Shown here piece after piece: positions 50,995 to 62,810 of a stretch of DNA of 64,000 nucleotides. The notes under the pieces are model-generated. The model saw only the letters and a list, made by a program, of their open reading frames with translations. It searched no databases and had not been told where the DNA came from. Origin of the DNA: Daphnia carinata. Its lineage: Eukaryota > Arthropoda > Branchiopoda > Diplostraca > Daphniidae. The stretch is from positions 8,966,679 through 9,030,678 of the forward strand of contig NC_081337.1 of the NCBI RefSeq assembly GCF_022539665.2, in the 5' to 3' direction. Numbering within the stretch: the first letter of the stretch is position 1; each line of letters begins with the position of its first letter. Made by a program: the position numbers and the translations under genes.

Positions 50995-52587
50995 TTCATC
51001 AATCAATGGCCAAATAAATCTGTAAAACAAACTCTATTTTGTTTTTTTTTTGTTAATGAAATACGTACGTAGGGACAATTTAAATGCCTATCGTTCCACA
51101 TTGACCTCCAACCGGACGATTAATGATATTTTCAAAATGGCGGCGTGTTTGGCGTTTGTGTGGCCAAAACCGAATTCCAGTTTGCCGTCGATTTCACACT
51201 TTTGGTTAGACATGTAAAAATTAAAGAAACCAAAAACAGGCAAATAAAAATAAACAGGTGAAATTCTATAAATTTTTTTGTTGTTGTTAGAAAGAGCAGG
51301 TTGCGTTCGGTTTTGGTCAGGGCAGGAACGGTCAGTTGTCGCATTCTTGGAAACGGCCCGCCCACCGTCGCGATGGCGCTGGCTATCACCGTTCCGTCGT
51401 TGTCGAAATCATAATCAAGAGAAAACGCCTCTGCTATACATTGTGTGCGTTAGAGGCAAAAAAGAGAGACTGATTGTGTTACACAGAATTTCGATTTACA
51501 AAAAAAAAAAATATTGAAAATTTTTTTTTTTTATGCACTTCACTAGACTTTCGATTCAATTACACTTTAATCTTTCTCTTTCGCTGCATTGCCTGTTTTA
51601 TTTTTTATTGCTTGTCCGTCTCCTCTGTTATTTTTATTCGGTCGACCGATAGACCCGACGTATATGCTGATTCACTTGCAGAGTGTCTATTGGGGGCCAG
51701 AGAGAGAAAAGAGATCGATCCACTAGCGGTGGCAGCACTGCTTGTGTCTTTTTTGGCGGGAAAAAAGAGATGGGCGGGAAAGGAGACAGCAGAGCCGTGC
51801 CTCACACTCCCATTGGCTATCACCAAGGGGGTGGAATGCTTACGGGTCTCTCTGTAGTGTAGGCACCCTCCTCACCCAACCCCTGCATCGCTTCTCTTCC
51901 TCTTCTGTGTTTTTTAGGGTCTTGGTGCATAACCACCCACAACGAACCAGACGTTCGTCTACGCCAGCACCTCCTCACTAAATAGTTCCTAGACGTCTGC
52001 ATGTGCGATATTCATCTAATGAGCGCCATCTTCTGGTTTTGATCATTTTTGCATTTCACTTGGCATCGCGAATCTTCTAGTCATCAATTCGATTAACTTG
52101 AAGAGAATTTTACCAATCGACGGAAAGGACATTGCCGTTCGGCGACGTCACAACAATGCGGAGCGCTACAAAACTGCACTGACAGTCGCCCGGAGAGAGA
52201 TCGCATCGGAAACGGGGGCGTTGGGAGGTGGATGGAGTGGTGGTGACTGGGGGGGTAGTCAGAGAGGGTGGTAGTTGTTTTGAAAACAGTCTTCTGCGTG
52301 CTCTCGGCCGAGTCGGTTGTGTCGATCGTTCGTTCCCGAAAAAGTGAGGGAACAAATTTCGTTTTTTCCCCGTCTCTGTCGCAAGACGCCACCACCATCA
52401 ACTTCTGACGAATACAAAATATTAATTCATCCGTCACAAACTTCATCATTGGGGATTACTTGTGTGTTTTGTGCTCTGCGTTTCGACACGCATCAACTTA
52501 TCTGCAATTTAAAAAAAGAAAAACAAAAATTGACTTTTAACGGTTTCACGTTCGAATTTTGTGTTTCTTGTTTTTCTCGGCGCGGCC

Positions 52588-55129
52588 ATGTTGTCGCGCA
52601 ATCTCGAATTGTACAACAACTCTGCCGCCGCAGCCGCGACGACTAACGTCTTGATGCTACGCGGCGACACGGATTCAAAAACTCTCACCAACGTCGTAGA
52701 ACGACCAGGTAATTAGTTTTTTCCCTTTACTTTTTCTGTGTGTGTTGACGAATATGCTGCGTCGTGGGTAAACTGACGGCGTCCGTTATCTTTCACGCTC
52801 AAGGGGGAAATCGGGGAAATTTTCGTACGTTTTTTTTGCTGCTGTTACTGCAAGGCTCGTTTCTATTACGTTTTTCGATTCAGTACACACACACGTAAAG
52901 AAAAGTTCCTCTCTCTCGATGGTTGGGGAGGTAACAAAACACTTTCTAAATCGTGACCCGTTGGTTACTTTGCAAGTTCTTCCTTTTCTTATTTTTTAAT
53001 TTAATTTTTTTTTTGTTTTTTTTCAATCGATATGAAAGATGTGAATGTGGTGTTGAGAATTGTGGGGTTTTGAGAGAATGGTGCAACGTTGTGACGTCAT
53101 TTGCGCGGGATCATTGTCTCTTTTGTTTGTTTTTGGCGGGATAATAGTTTGACTGATTGCGTCATTGTTGTGTGACAGTAACGATGGCGACAGGAGCACC
53201 TGCATCGTCCTCGGGCGTCGCGACGCCTTCCTCTCAGATGGCGCTGATGGACTGCGAGACCTTTGGGCGAACCTACGTCGTCGGTCACGTTCTTGGGAAA
53301 GGAGGATTTGGGACCGTCTACGCGGGTAATCGCATCCGCGACGGACTTCCCGTTGCCATCAAACACATCCACAAAAGTTCCGTCACCACGTGGAGTCATG
53401 TAAGTTATTTTTTTTTTAAGATATTGTGTTATTCGTTTTTACACGAAGAAAAAAGCAATAATGATGACGTCATTTTCCCTCTCAGGTGAATGGCGTCAGA
53501 GTTCCGCTGGAATTCTGCCTCCTACGCCAAGTGGCGCACGTCCCGGGCGTTGTCCGATTATTGGACGCCTGCGACGCCGATGACGTCTTCGTTTTGGTGA
53601 TGGAACGAGCTGAATCATCTCAAGATCTTTTCGATTTTATCACCGAACGAGGAGCCTTGCCGGAACACGCGGCCAAGAACTTTTTCCGCCAGGTGGTCGA
53701 GGCCGTCGTCCAGTGTCATCGAGCCGGAGTCATCCACCGCGACATCAAGGTAAAAACAAATTTTTTTTTTTTTTTCCTTTTTATTTTTAAATTTCAAAAT
53801 AATAATATTTTGAAAATTTTCAGGATGAAAACATCTTAGTGGATTTAAAAACGCATTGTCTGAAACTGATCGACTTTGGATCGGGCGACTACCTCAAGGA
53901 TGGCGTCTACACTGAATTTGACGGTAAGTTCCTGCCGGATCTTAGTTCAAGTTCAACGGCCGTTGGGTCACTAGAGATTGTTTGTTCCTACTCGTAGTAA
54001 AACGTGAACAGCTAGGTGTTGCTAGGCGACCACTTCATTGACAGTTGACCTCTTTTTTTTTTTCCTCCCGTACTCAATGGTCCCTCAGGTAGTGATAAAC
54101 AGGGCCGTAGGGGACATATTTCTCTAGAAAATTGTTGTTTGGGCAAAGGGCAACGAAACCAGTTTTCCGAGAGATGAGGAATCTCGCCTCGCCGGAGGCA
54201 AGGACGATAGAAGCAAACTCGAATCCATCTATGGAAATACCTGGTCCTCTTTCTTGACCTGTACCGTAGCACATCCTTAAACACTTGTTCAAAAGGTGTA
54301 TCATCAGCTGTTTTTCTGGCGCCATTTTGAAGAGGGGGAAAATGCAAATTTCAAATTGAGCCATTTCGAATTTGACAGAACGAGGGCAATTAACAAAAAA
54401 AGGAGGAATGCGATAGACGACAGGTGTCCGATTGTAACCGCCCCTTTAGCACCTCGCAGCCCGTATTGAATTAAATCGGGAGTAATAGCCTAATGTCGGA
54501 CACCATCTGCTAGCCCTAGATTGAAATACAATGAGAGAGCCTGGCGTGATTAAAAAACCTTATTTAACAAACAATTGTTTTGTTCTCTTTTAATAATGGC
54601 GTACACAGGTACGAGAGTCTATTCACCGCCAGAATGGATCCGACACAGGAGATACCACGGACGGCCGGCTACTGTTTGGTCGCTGGGCATTTTACTGTAC
54701 GACATGGTCTGTGGTGACATCCCATTCGAGCAAGACGATCAAATTGTTCGGGCGACCGTCAACTTCGTGACTCGAAGTCCCGGACGTCTTCGTCTATCGC
54801 CGCAGTGCGAAGATTTAATCCTCCGCTGCTTGGAGTATCGACCAACTGATCGGCCGTCTTTGGAACAAATTCTCGCCCATCCGTGGATGACTTCATCGGA
54901 AATGCTTCCACCTTCGGGCGTCCACGTTTTAACTCAATCGACAGTCGATGCGGTTTCCACGGCCACGATGATTCCCGTTCCGTGCGTGTCCCCTCCGCCA
55001 GCTCCGGCCTCTACACCGTGCAGCCCAATCGCAATGTCTTTGACGGAAGCTTTGCTCAGTACGACGACAGCCGGTACGACGACGACGGGCATTCCGGTGC
55101 CTCAACGGAGAGCACACATCATCACGTAG
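52588..55129 (+). CDS. PIM-family serine/threonine kinase, gene B
   Basis: Five exons, 52588-52708, 53179-53399, 53486-53749, 53824-53923 and 54609-55129, join in phase to 408 residues ending at TAG 55127-55129. The first exon begins [12 protein letters not shown], recalling the MLLSK start of vertebrate PIM kinases. Its donor phase matches the acceptor before VTMATG. The kinase motifs are GKGGFG (80-85), HRDIKDEN (198-205), DFGSG (219-223) and [13 protein letters not shown]. The hinge is ERAES, lacking the PIM prolines. All exon junction phases equal those of gene A, so the two are duplicates. After [14 protein letters not shown] the frame closes, but the gene A-like GGSLP stretch continues in another frame up to 55398. 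The full C terminus is therefore doubtful. Confidence 0.92.
53092..53099. promoter_or_regulatory. CRE octamer in PIM gene B intron 1
   Basis: A perfect TGACGTCA 87 bp before the second coding exon. A second copy, 53465-53472, lies in intron 2. Confidence 0.4.
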
Positions 55130-55398
55130 CCATTAGCAACGGTCTGCCCAGTTCGTTTGGCGGATCGTTACCTTCGTCTTGTAATTCCTGTTCGTCTTGT
55201 TCGTCATCCGCCTCCTCCTGTTCCGACTTGGGTTCATCGTCCAGCTCGTCGGCCTCGTCTCAATGTTATCACCATCAACATTATCCACCACCAGTGCGGC
55301 CCGGAATTCTAGCGGCAGCAGCTGCCGCTGCCGCCGTGGCCGGTAGCGCCAAAAGCGGATCAGTTTCGGCCGCTGCGGCGGGCGATTTCGCCTTTTAG
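55126..55398 (+). pseudogene. out-of-frame continuation of the PIM gene B tail
   Basis: An open stretch of 90 codons begins in the -1 frame where gene B stops. It reads [18 protein letters not shown] and then Ser/Cys-, His- and Ala-rich sequence, ending GDFAF before TAG at 55396-55398. FGGSLP matches LGGSLP at the same relative place in gene A, directly after the shared IPVPxxRRA. Either one base is missing from the assembled sequence, the tail is truly truncated, or a 56-nt intron (55074-55129, CCG|GTACGA to CACGTAG) restores the frame. Confidence 0.5.
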
Positions 55399-55901
55399 TT
55401 TTTTTAATGTTTTTGTAAATATTTTTGTCTGTAAAAAAAAATCCCCGCCCACAGTTTTGTTATGATCACAATAATGTTTCATTTTTTTTTTTTTTGGTTT
55501 TTGCGTGTGTGCCATGCTGCAGCAAAATAAGAAAGAAAAAAAAATGTGTATTTTTTAACAGTTCATTACTATTCCTCCTACTTCCGCTGTGTGTCGAGGA
55601 CTCGCTTTGTCGGGAAAAAGAAAACCCTGGTCACTCGGTTCTATTCGCGTGCGTGTTTTGTAATTTATTGACGTAGTCAAATTTGATTTTCCTTTTTTTC
55701 CTGCCTTTTCTTTGGTAATGTCCCTCCTTCTTAATTTTTTTTTTCGTGTTTAGAAAGAAAAAAAAAGATGAAATAAAGCAAAACTGCAATGCAACTAAAT
55801 TATCATCAAAATGTGCTCTGATGCGGGGCTTGAATCCCCCCGCCGTTTTGGGCGTTTTGAATGAACTCGATATAAATATATATATTATACATCCATTTGA
55901 C

Positions 55902-55919
55902 TGTGTGTGTGTGTGTGTA
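55902..55919. repeat. GT dinucleotide microsatellite
   Basis: Nine TG/GT units downstream of the PIM gene B poly(A) signal. Confidence 0.9.
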
Positions 55920-58900
55920 TGTGAATGTACATAGAATTTCAATGATGACGTAATGCGATATATCAAAAATGATGCGTGTGTATCTCTCTATCCGTCTTTT
56001 AGGTATCAATTTTCGACATCTGTCGTAAGATTTTTGTTTTCAAATATGAAAGAATTCAGAAACTCTTGTCGAAATGACGACTCTTGTTTCCAGCCATTTT
56101 TCTTTCGGATCTTTTTAGGCGTGAATAATGTTTTATTTTTGAAGGCATATTAATAATACTACACATACCATACATATCGTTGCTTTGATTGACTATGTCG
56201 AGCATACCCCCCCTCCTTCCTCTGTATACAGTAATTTATTGGCGTGGTTGAAATATTATGTTCCTTGTTTTTTTTTTTGCAATTTTAAGTGCTTGTCTAC
56301 CAATTTTTGTTTTGCTTTTTTTTTTGTTCTCACTAAAAAAATGTGATGTCTGTCGTCACCGACCAAAACAATAAAAAAAAATAGTACTTTCGCCCAAACA
56401 TTTAAATTTGTTTTGTTTTTATTATTTCATTTTTTTTTAAAGCAATAGTTTTCATGTCGTTTTGGTATTTGTTCGTGTGTACAATGTGTGGGATAAGCGA
56501 AAATGATGTTGCAATTCACAGGCATCCCAGACTTTTCCCCTTCTTTGTTTTGGAAAAAAAGAAAAGGACTTTATTTTGGCAATAAAATGATTGGGAAAGC
56601 ATTGATCTTTCTAACGAAGAAAGCAGAGTGTTGCTCACATTTTACAGATGAGGAAAGGCGGCTCACGACATTCCAAGAATCTTCTTATAGAATAACGACT
56701 TCCAACGAAAAGCTAAAAAAAAAAAAGAAAACTTGCCCAACGTGACTGAATTATAATTCGCTCAACCGTTAGATTCAAATGTATTCAGGTCAATATACGA
56801 CGAGAGATTTCAGGTGAATGGAGAACCCAAAAATCTAGAGACGAGAAAACAAATAGAGTCAGCGATGATAAACAAGTCGACGTGAACCCTGAAACACCAT
56901 CGTCTATGACGTTAGCACGGACATTGTCAGACATATACATTGAGAAAAATAAAAACCCAGGTTTACTATTGTTTTCTGATATGAAATAAAGATTGGACAT
57001 TGCATCTTTTTTTCAGGCCAGTTCGTTTTGATGGCACGTGTACTGACTCTATTTTCTGTATCTATCTTTCTAACCAGATCAAATAGCACGAGGATGTCGG
57101 TGGGCCTGAACTTTGCGGCCTTGGTTTGGCGCTAGTGAAATCCGGTTGGCGGGAGCGTCTTGTCGTCAAGGGCGTTATAAGCTCCCGTTTGTCGTCGGCA
57201 ACGGTCATCGGCGAAAGAACTTCCGCGAACGAAAATAAACGCTGTTGTTTTTTAAAACTACCTGATGGCTATTTCTGCGCAAATTGCAACACCACGCAAC
57301 ACGCATAGAATAATGTATTTTTTCACAATCCGACCCCGGTTTCGTCACAATCGATGGCTAAACTGATTTGGGGACATTCCGGAGCTGAGAATAGCAACAC
57401 GAACATTCGTCGAATGTTTTCAAATGCTAATCGGACGAGCGATCTTTTCCCCTTCTCTTTGTGTGTGTTTTTATTTACAGGTAAATGGGGGGCTTATGTC
57501 GTTCAACTCGACTACGTATCATGTTTTGGATGAAGAAACTTTCATTACAATTTCGGGTTGGATGGCGTTCGAGCGTCAAGGTTGACGTTTATCTCACGAA
57601 CGTCTGCGTTCGCCGTCTTTTTTTTTTAAGGCGCCGACAAATAGTTTTCACGAAACGCGAGGACAATCGATCGGAAAAGTACAATGACCAAAACAAGATT
57701 AACATTTGTTTAAGAAAAATCTAAAAATAAACATTTGCACTAAGCAAATAAAAACGTGATTTTTAATGGCACAGAAAAAAAAAACGGCGCCTTTTACGTA
57801 CTCATGCACTTTATTTTTATCCCTGGCGCTCTCTTTTTTGTTTTGGTCGTGATCAAAGGCGAAATCGTCTCATTAGGGGATTGACGTTTGGCAAATCGTT
57901 TCCGTTTGGACATTGCGTAAAAATTGCGATATCGACCAGTTGTGGCCGGGACGGCATTTGCAACAGGGTCTTTTTGTAGAAACGGATCATTTTATTCAGA
58001 TGTCCAACAATAGAAATTAAGAAATACTAAGAAATGCAATTAAAAAAAAAAACAAAAAAAAAAACGCGTTTAATGATTTCAACTTTCCAACATTCATTTG
58101 TCCGGCAGCCTTCCCTGTTTTTCTTGGAATTCTAAACGGGGCCACATGATCACCTGCCATACTGGTGTGTCCTTATTATTCTTGTTTATTAATAACACGA
58201 CATAAAAACAAACGGATTCTTTCTCTTTTTAATTTCCAGGTAAATCGTGTGCGATCTGAATGTTGATTGAGGAAAAAGTGCGAGCACGCGGTCTTCTCCT
58301 TGTTCAACCGTCTGGCATTAAAACGTTTTTTTTTTCGCTTGTGAGTGAGGAAAAAAAAATTTGACCCGGAATGCGAGTCCGCATGAATGTAACACGTCAG
58401 CGTGAACCGACCTTGGTCAGTTGCACTGAACCCGCGGGATGATGGACTATTGTTTGATAATTTTTACCTTATGCTCGGCCCATTATATAATCACGGTTCG
58501 TTAATGATTTATTATCCCCCCCCCGTAGCAATTTTTTGTTTTTGTCTTTATCTTTTCGAAATTCAAATATTGCTTGACATTTTGTTTCTGAACTTGGGAT
58601 TTGTTTTCGAAATTGGTTGCGTAACCGTTCGTCTCTCGTTGTTGCTAAGGCTATTACTGCCAGTCTGTACAGGTATTTATGAAACACACCTCTGTTTTTC
58701 TCGACACCAAGCGAATGTATGTACCGGGATGTAATTCCAGCCGCGGGAAAAAGAGAGACCCACTTTCTCCAAGGCTAGTGATTTTCTTACATCCACAAAA
58801 CACCTCAAGGTCGGATCTTTTTTTTTGTTTAAATGTAACATTAAAATGACATTAGGTGGTACGAAAAAAGAGAAAATTTTTCGTCTTACATATCGATTCA

Positions 58901-61900
58901 GTTCGATAATTTTTTTTTGAATCTTTGCTCTTAACGTCACGAACCGAGGCTTGTTTATTAGCTTAACGTATGGACAGAGGCCGCTGATATAGAAACGTCA
59001 ATAACGTATCCGGGATGTCCGAATTAATCTCACCTCACCTAATCAGCAAAAAAAAAAAAAATCTCCACGTGTGCAGACAATGGGGAGTGCTAAAAGGCAA
59101 CCCACCAGCCAGAGTCTAGTAGACATTTGAGGCAAAAGAGACCACACCCATACGACACGGCAACCTGCCCGTAACGGACGTCATCGTTAAGGCCACACCG
59201 GCCATGACGTCAATCCTTTTTCTCTTACAGATTTTTCATCTAAGATAAAAAAAAAGGGCGCATGACACGGTGACTGCGCAGTTTCGCCCACCTTCTTTTT
59301 TTTTGAATTTTGTTTTTTTAAGGGTTACCTCACCATAGCACACACCGTCAACCATTTTTTTTTTTTTTTCCTGTTTTTGTTTTTTTTGCATCTCATTCAT
59401 AAATGATGCGTGTTGTCTTTTAAGAGTAAAAAAGAAATCTATTTTTAGAGAAAAAATAATAATTTGTTTTTTTATTTGTTTAGTTTGAAAAGAGCCAGCG
59501 CACATTGTACAATGAACAAGACTTTGGGCACGCTTTTCTGCGTGCCAAAAAGAGAAAACACCTGCGTAATGTGCAGCACTGTAGACAGTTTCAACTACGA
59601 GAGCCTGTAAACAAGACGGCACTTCGTATAATGTTTTTTTTTTTTTTTAAATTGATACACGTCGATTGAAAGAGAGAAAAAAAAATATATCGCAAAACAG
59701 GTGGCAGACGAACACGTCGTAAAGAATTCGTACAACAACAAACGGAGAGAAAAGGGCCATTTCGCTATTTATATCGTTATGTAGAGACAAACAAAAAAAT
59801 CGTTTTAGTTGTCCTCATTTTCTCGCCTATTGTTATGGTAGAAAGGGATCGTCTTCGATCGGCGAGTTCGTTACAGGCGTTAAACACAGCACGGAATTAT
59901 TTTAGTTTTTTTTCGAGCATTGTTGTCCTTCAATAGATATAGATACGTAATTGCGTTTGGAAGAGAAAAAAATAAGACATCTCTTTCACGGAAAACGATT
60001 CAAACCAATAAAACATGGCAGTGCGGTTTAAAGAAAATTTCTGAGGAGGGAAGAGTAAATAAATGAAAACAGCTGTCGCTTTTTATTTCTCCAAAACCGA
60101 CAGAAGGAGCTGATGACGTCATCGATTCCAAGGCTGTCGGTCAGCACCTGCTAACCACGCCTCCAGAAAAGGTATACAATTTTTTTTTCTTTCTCTCTCT
60201 CTTTCCTCTACATTCTATTTTGAAAAAAAAAGGTAAAGAAAAGAAGAATAGACAATGAGAGAGAGAGTTGTGCACGCGGCAAGCAAAAGAAGCATGTGGC
60301 ATTCCCGCTACAGACAAACGCTTGTGCCACGCCAGAGTAAAAATAGCAATGTAATAGTAATATAAATAGCAGCCTGGTTTTCACAAACTGGCCATGAAAG
60401 GCTAGAACCAGACAGAAAGCGTCTTGTGTAGAAAATCAGCCCAACACACACACACACAAAAGGCTCAAGACAATGAAAACAAAACAAAATTCTTTTTCTT
60501 TTAATTTTTTTTTTTAGAAAAAGACAGTAGGGAATGAAGGACATTAGATAAAAAGAAATGTCTCAAATGGGTCGTCAGTTCCCTTATCAGTGGAAATTTT
60601 ACGGAATGATTATGTTTCGTTTTCTTTTATGATACGAAGGTATGTAGAACGTTCGTGTGCCGCGTGCACTTGTCGAAAAAATGGGGATCAGCGCTAAATA
60701 GCCAATAGAAATACCGAGGCACGTCAACAAAGCGTTCGTATCAGTTAGCGGTTTTCCGCGTACGATTGCATCGAACGTCTTTTGTGGCCGTTGCCTAGTC
60801 TTAACGTATAACGTTTGACACGTGTGCTGCGGGAAAACACGCACGAAGACCGCACGTGAACGATAACATTTATTTTTCATAATATTTAGTCGGATTTGTT
60901 GTCCTAGAACGAATGTTTGGTTCTTAGAAATGAAACATGGGTGAATTTGCATATGGGAAGTTCGAATCGCAAAGTTCCAAGTACGCGCTCTTCACGAGCC
61001 TCCAAGAATCCTCTTTCTCTGCCTAGACGTTTTTCTAAAATAATTATATAAGAAATACTGGTTTCGTAACGTGAGCGTTCTCCGATCAATCTTTTCCCGA
61101 AAACAATTGGAAAATAAAAACATTTCCGAAAAATGATAGAATCGTTGAGCTTATCATTCGGTGCGTAATGAATGAAATCTTGGAACACAAAGGAAGACAA
61201 TCAAAAGAGAGGAAAACGAGTTATCACCAAGGATATGGCCTTGGGTCGCTGCTGCTCCGTTCATGTTCCGCGTTCAAAAAAGACACATCGTGACAGAGCT
61301 CTGTCATCATCGAACAGCCTTCAGGCTAAGTGAGAAACCGTTCTCCACGCGAATGCGTTTTGCTGCACGCATTTCTGAAAAAAAAATATTCTAATCAGAA
61401 AAAAAAAAAAAATTTGTTTTTCTCTGTTTTTCCTGGTATTCCCGATTGCGCTAAAGGACGTGACGCAATTGAATTCTTTCTTTTCCCCACCCATCGAAAC
61501 AAATGAAAAAAAAAAACAAGGAAACCACATATACAAAGTCCCTTTTACGTCGTCCCGCACGCCCAGTTTTTTTTTCATACATTTTCGTCTATAAAGAAAT
61601 TCGGGACATTTTCAATGAGCGCTAATCAAATAAGGCGATGAAATGCGTCCACGTCCCCAACAAGGGATTTCCAAATGAATATCTGCACTTATGTACACAA
61701 GGAGACAATATCAATATTTGTTGTAGAGCCAGACGGTAACCACGACAACCGGGCGCCTTGTTCGATTGAAAGTGAGGAACGGACGAGAGCAGAAAGTCCA
61801 AAAAAACCAAGTCGTATGTACCGGAGATTGGGATGTGGTTAATTGTGCAATTTTTTTTTTTAATTTTCCGCACATGGCCAGCGCTATCGATTTAGTTAGA

Positions 61901-62788
61901 ACATTTCAAATTCTAACAAATTAACAACAGGAAAATTAATTTTCTTATTTAATCATTGAAATGGCCTTCATTTGCATGTTGTGCAATGTGAGTAAAAATA
62001 GACTAGTCATTTATTCATCTCGTAAATGCGTGGGAACAGGTAAACGCATCCGGCGACTCGCATTGTGTAAACAAAGCGCAGAGCACTCTTTTTTTTTTTT
62101 GAATCGTAATCCTCCGTTGTCCGGTGTTTTTGGGTTTTCCAGGATTTTCATGAATGAAAATTTAAAAAACCTTCATACACGTACGCACAGACATGGAAAC
62201 GACGTCAACGTTTACACAGAGAATGCGCAGTTGGAACCAATATGCGTGTGTGCACAGTGGAAACATATGCCGGCCATTAGCATTAGAGATTCTAAAAGAT
62301 AGCAAGTTAAAAGGCATTCCGTTTTTCCACTTTGAAAATACCGTGTAGAAAAAATAAATAAATCGAAAAAAGATGGAGCAGGTTGTATCTAGATCCAACT
62401 CGATTGATCCCCATTCGTCCGGCTCAGCGTATAAGCTTTATTTATTGCGCAAAAGAGATTATAGAACGCCATATTAAAGTGCGGTTACAAGCGCGCGAGG
62501 TTCATTTGCGTGTATTTCCTCGAAAATGTATAATTGAATTGGAATATTTTAGAAAGAACAAAAAAAAAAAAAAACCTAGGGAGATTATATCAATTGAATG
62601 AGAAGCCGTTCACAAATGGCTGACGTACAAAGTCGTATGGAAAAAAAAGGAATTAATCATTGATTCGAGTTTGTGGTTTATAACTCTAAATTCACAGACC
62701 AAATAAAAAGTTAACCGACCGTAGCGGCCCCCGTCTTCCAGGACTTTTTGCAAGTTTTAAAACTCGGATATTTAATCTTTTTAAAAGC

Positions 62789-62810
62789 AAAAAAAAAAAA
62801 AAAAAAAAAA
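62789..62810. repeat. poly(A) tract
   Basis: A run of 22 A residues in the right-end spacer. It might be the tail of a degraded retroposed copy, but no body was recognised. Confidence 0.9.

Larger units (their letters stand above)
41653..52587. other. 11-kb region between the divergent PIM genes
   Basis: The two PIM genes point away from each other and share this interval, which should hold both promoters. No supported coding gene was found. Features seen: an AC microsatellite (42228-42247), a short ORF at 43609-43845 of uncertain meaning, CREs at 44443-44450 and 50987-50994 (the latter next to a TATA box), YY1-like AAAATGGCGGCG at about 51134, and a CTCF-like site at 52023-52036. Most of the rest is AT-rich with A and T runs. 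Confidence 0.5.

Noticed and set aside
54012-54364. Two overlapping minus-strand ORFs inside PIM gene B intron 3
   Set aside because: A nested gene would be interesting, but the two frames overlap, neither has family features and both lie wholly inside a 685-nt intron.
55820-55850. GGGGCTTGAATCCCCCC, tRNA T-arm-like
   Set aside because: No acceptor stem, D-arm or anticodon arm could be fitted around it; no tRNA gene was found in the window.
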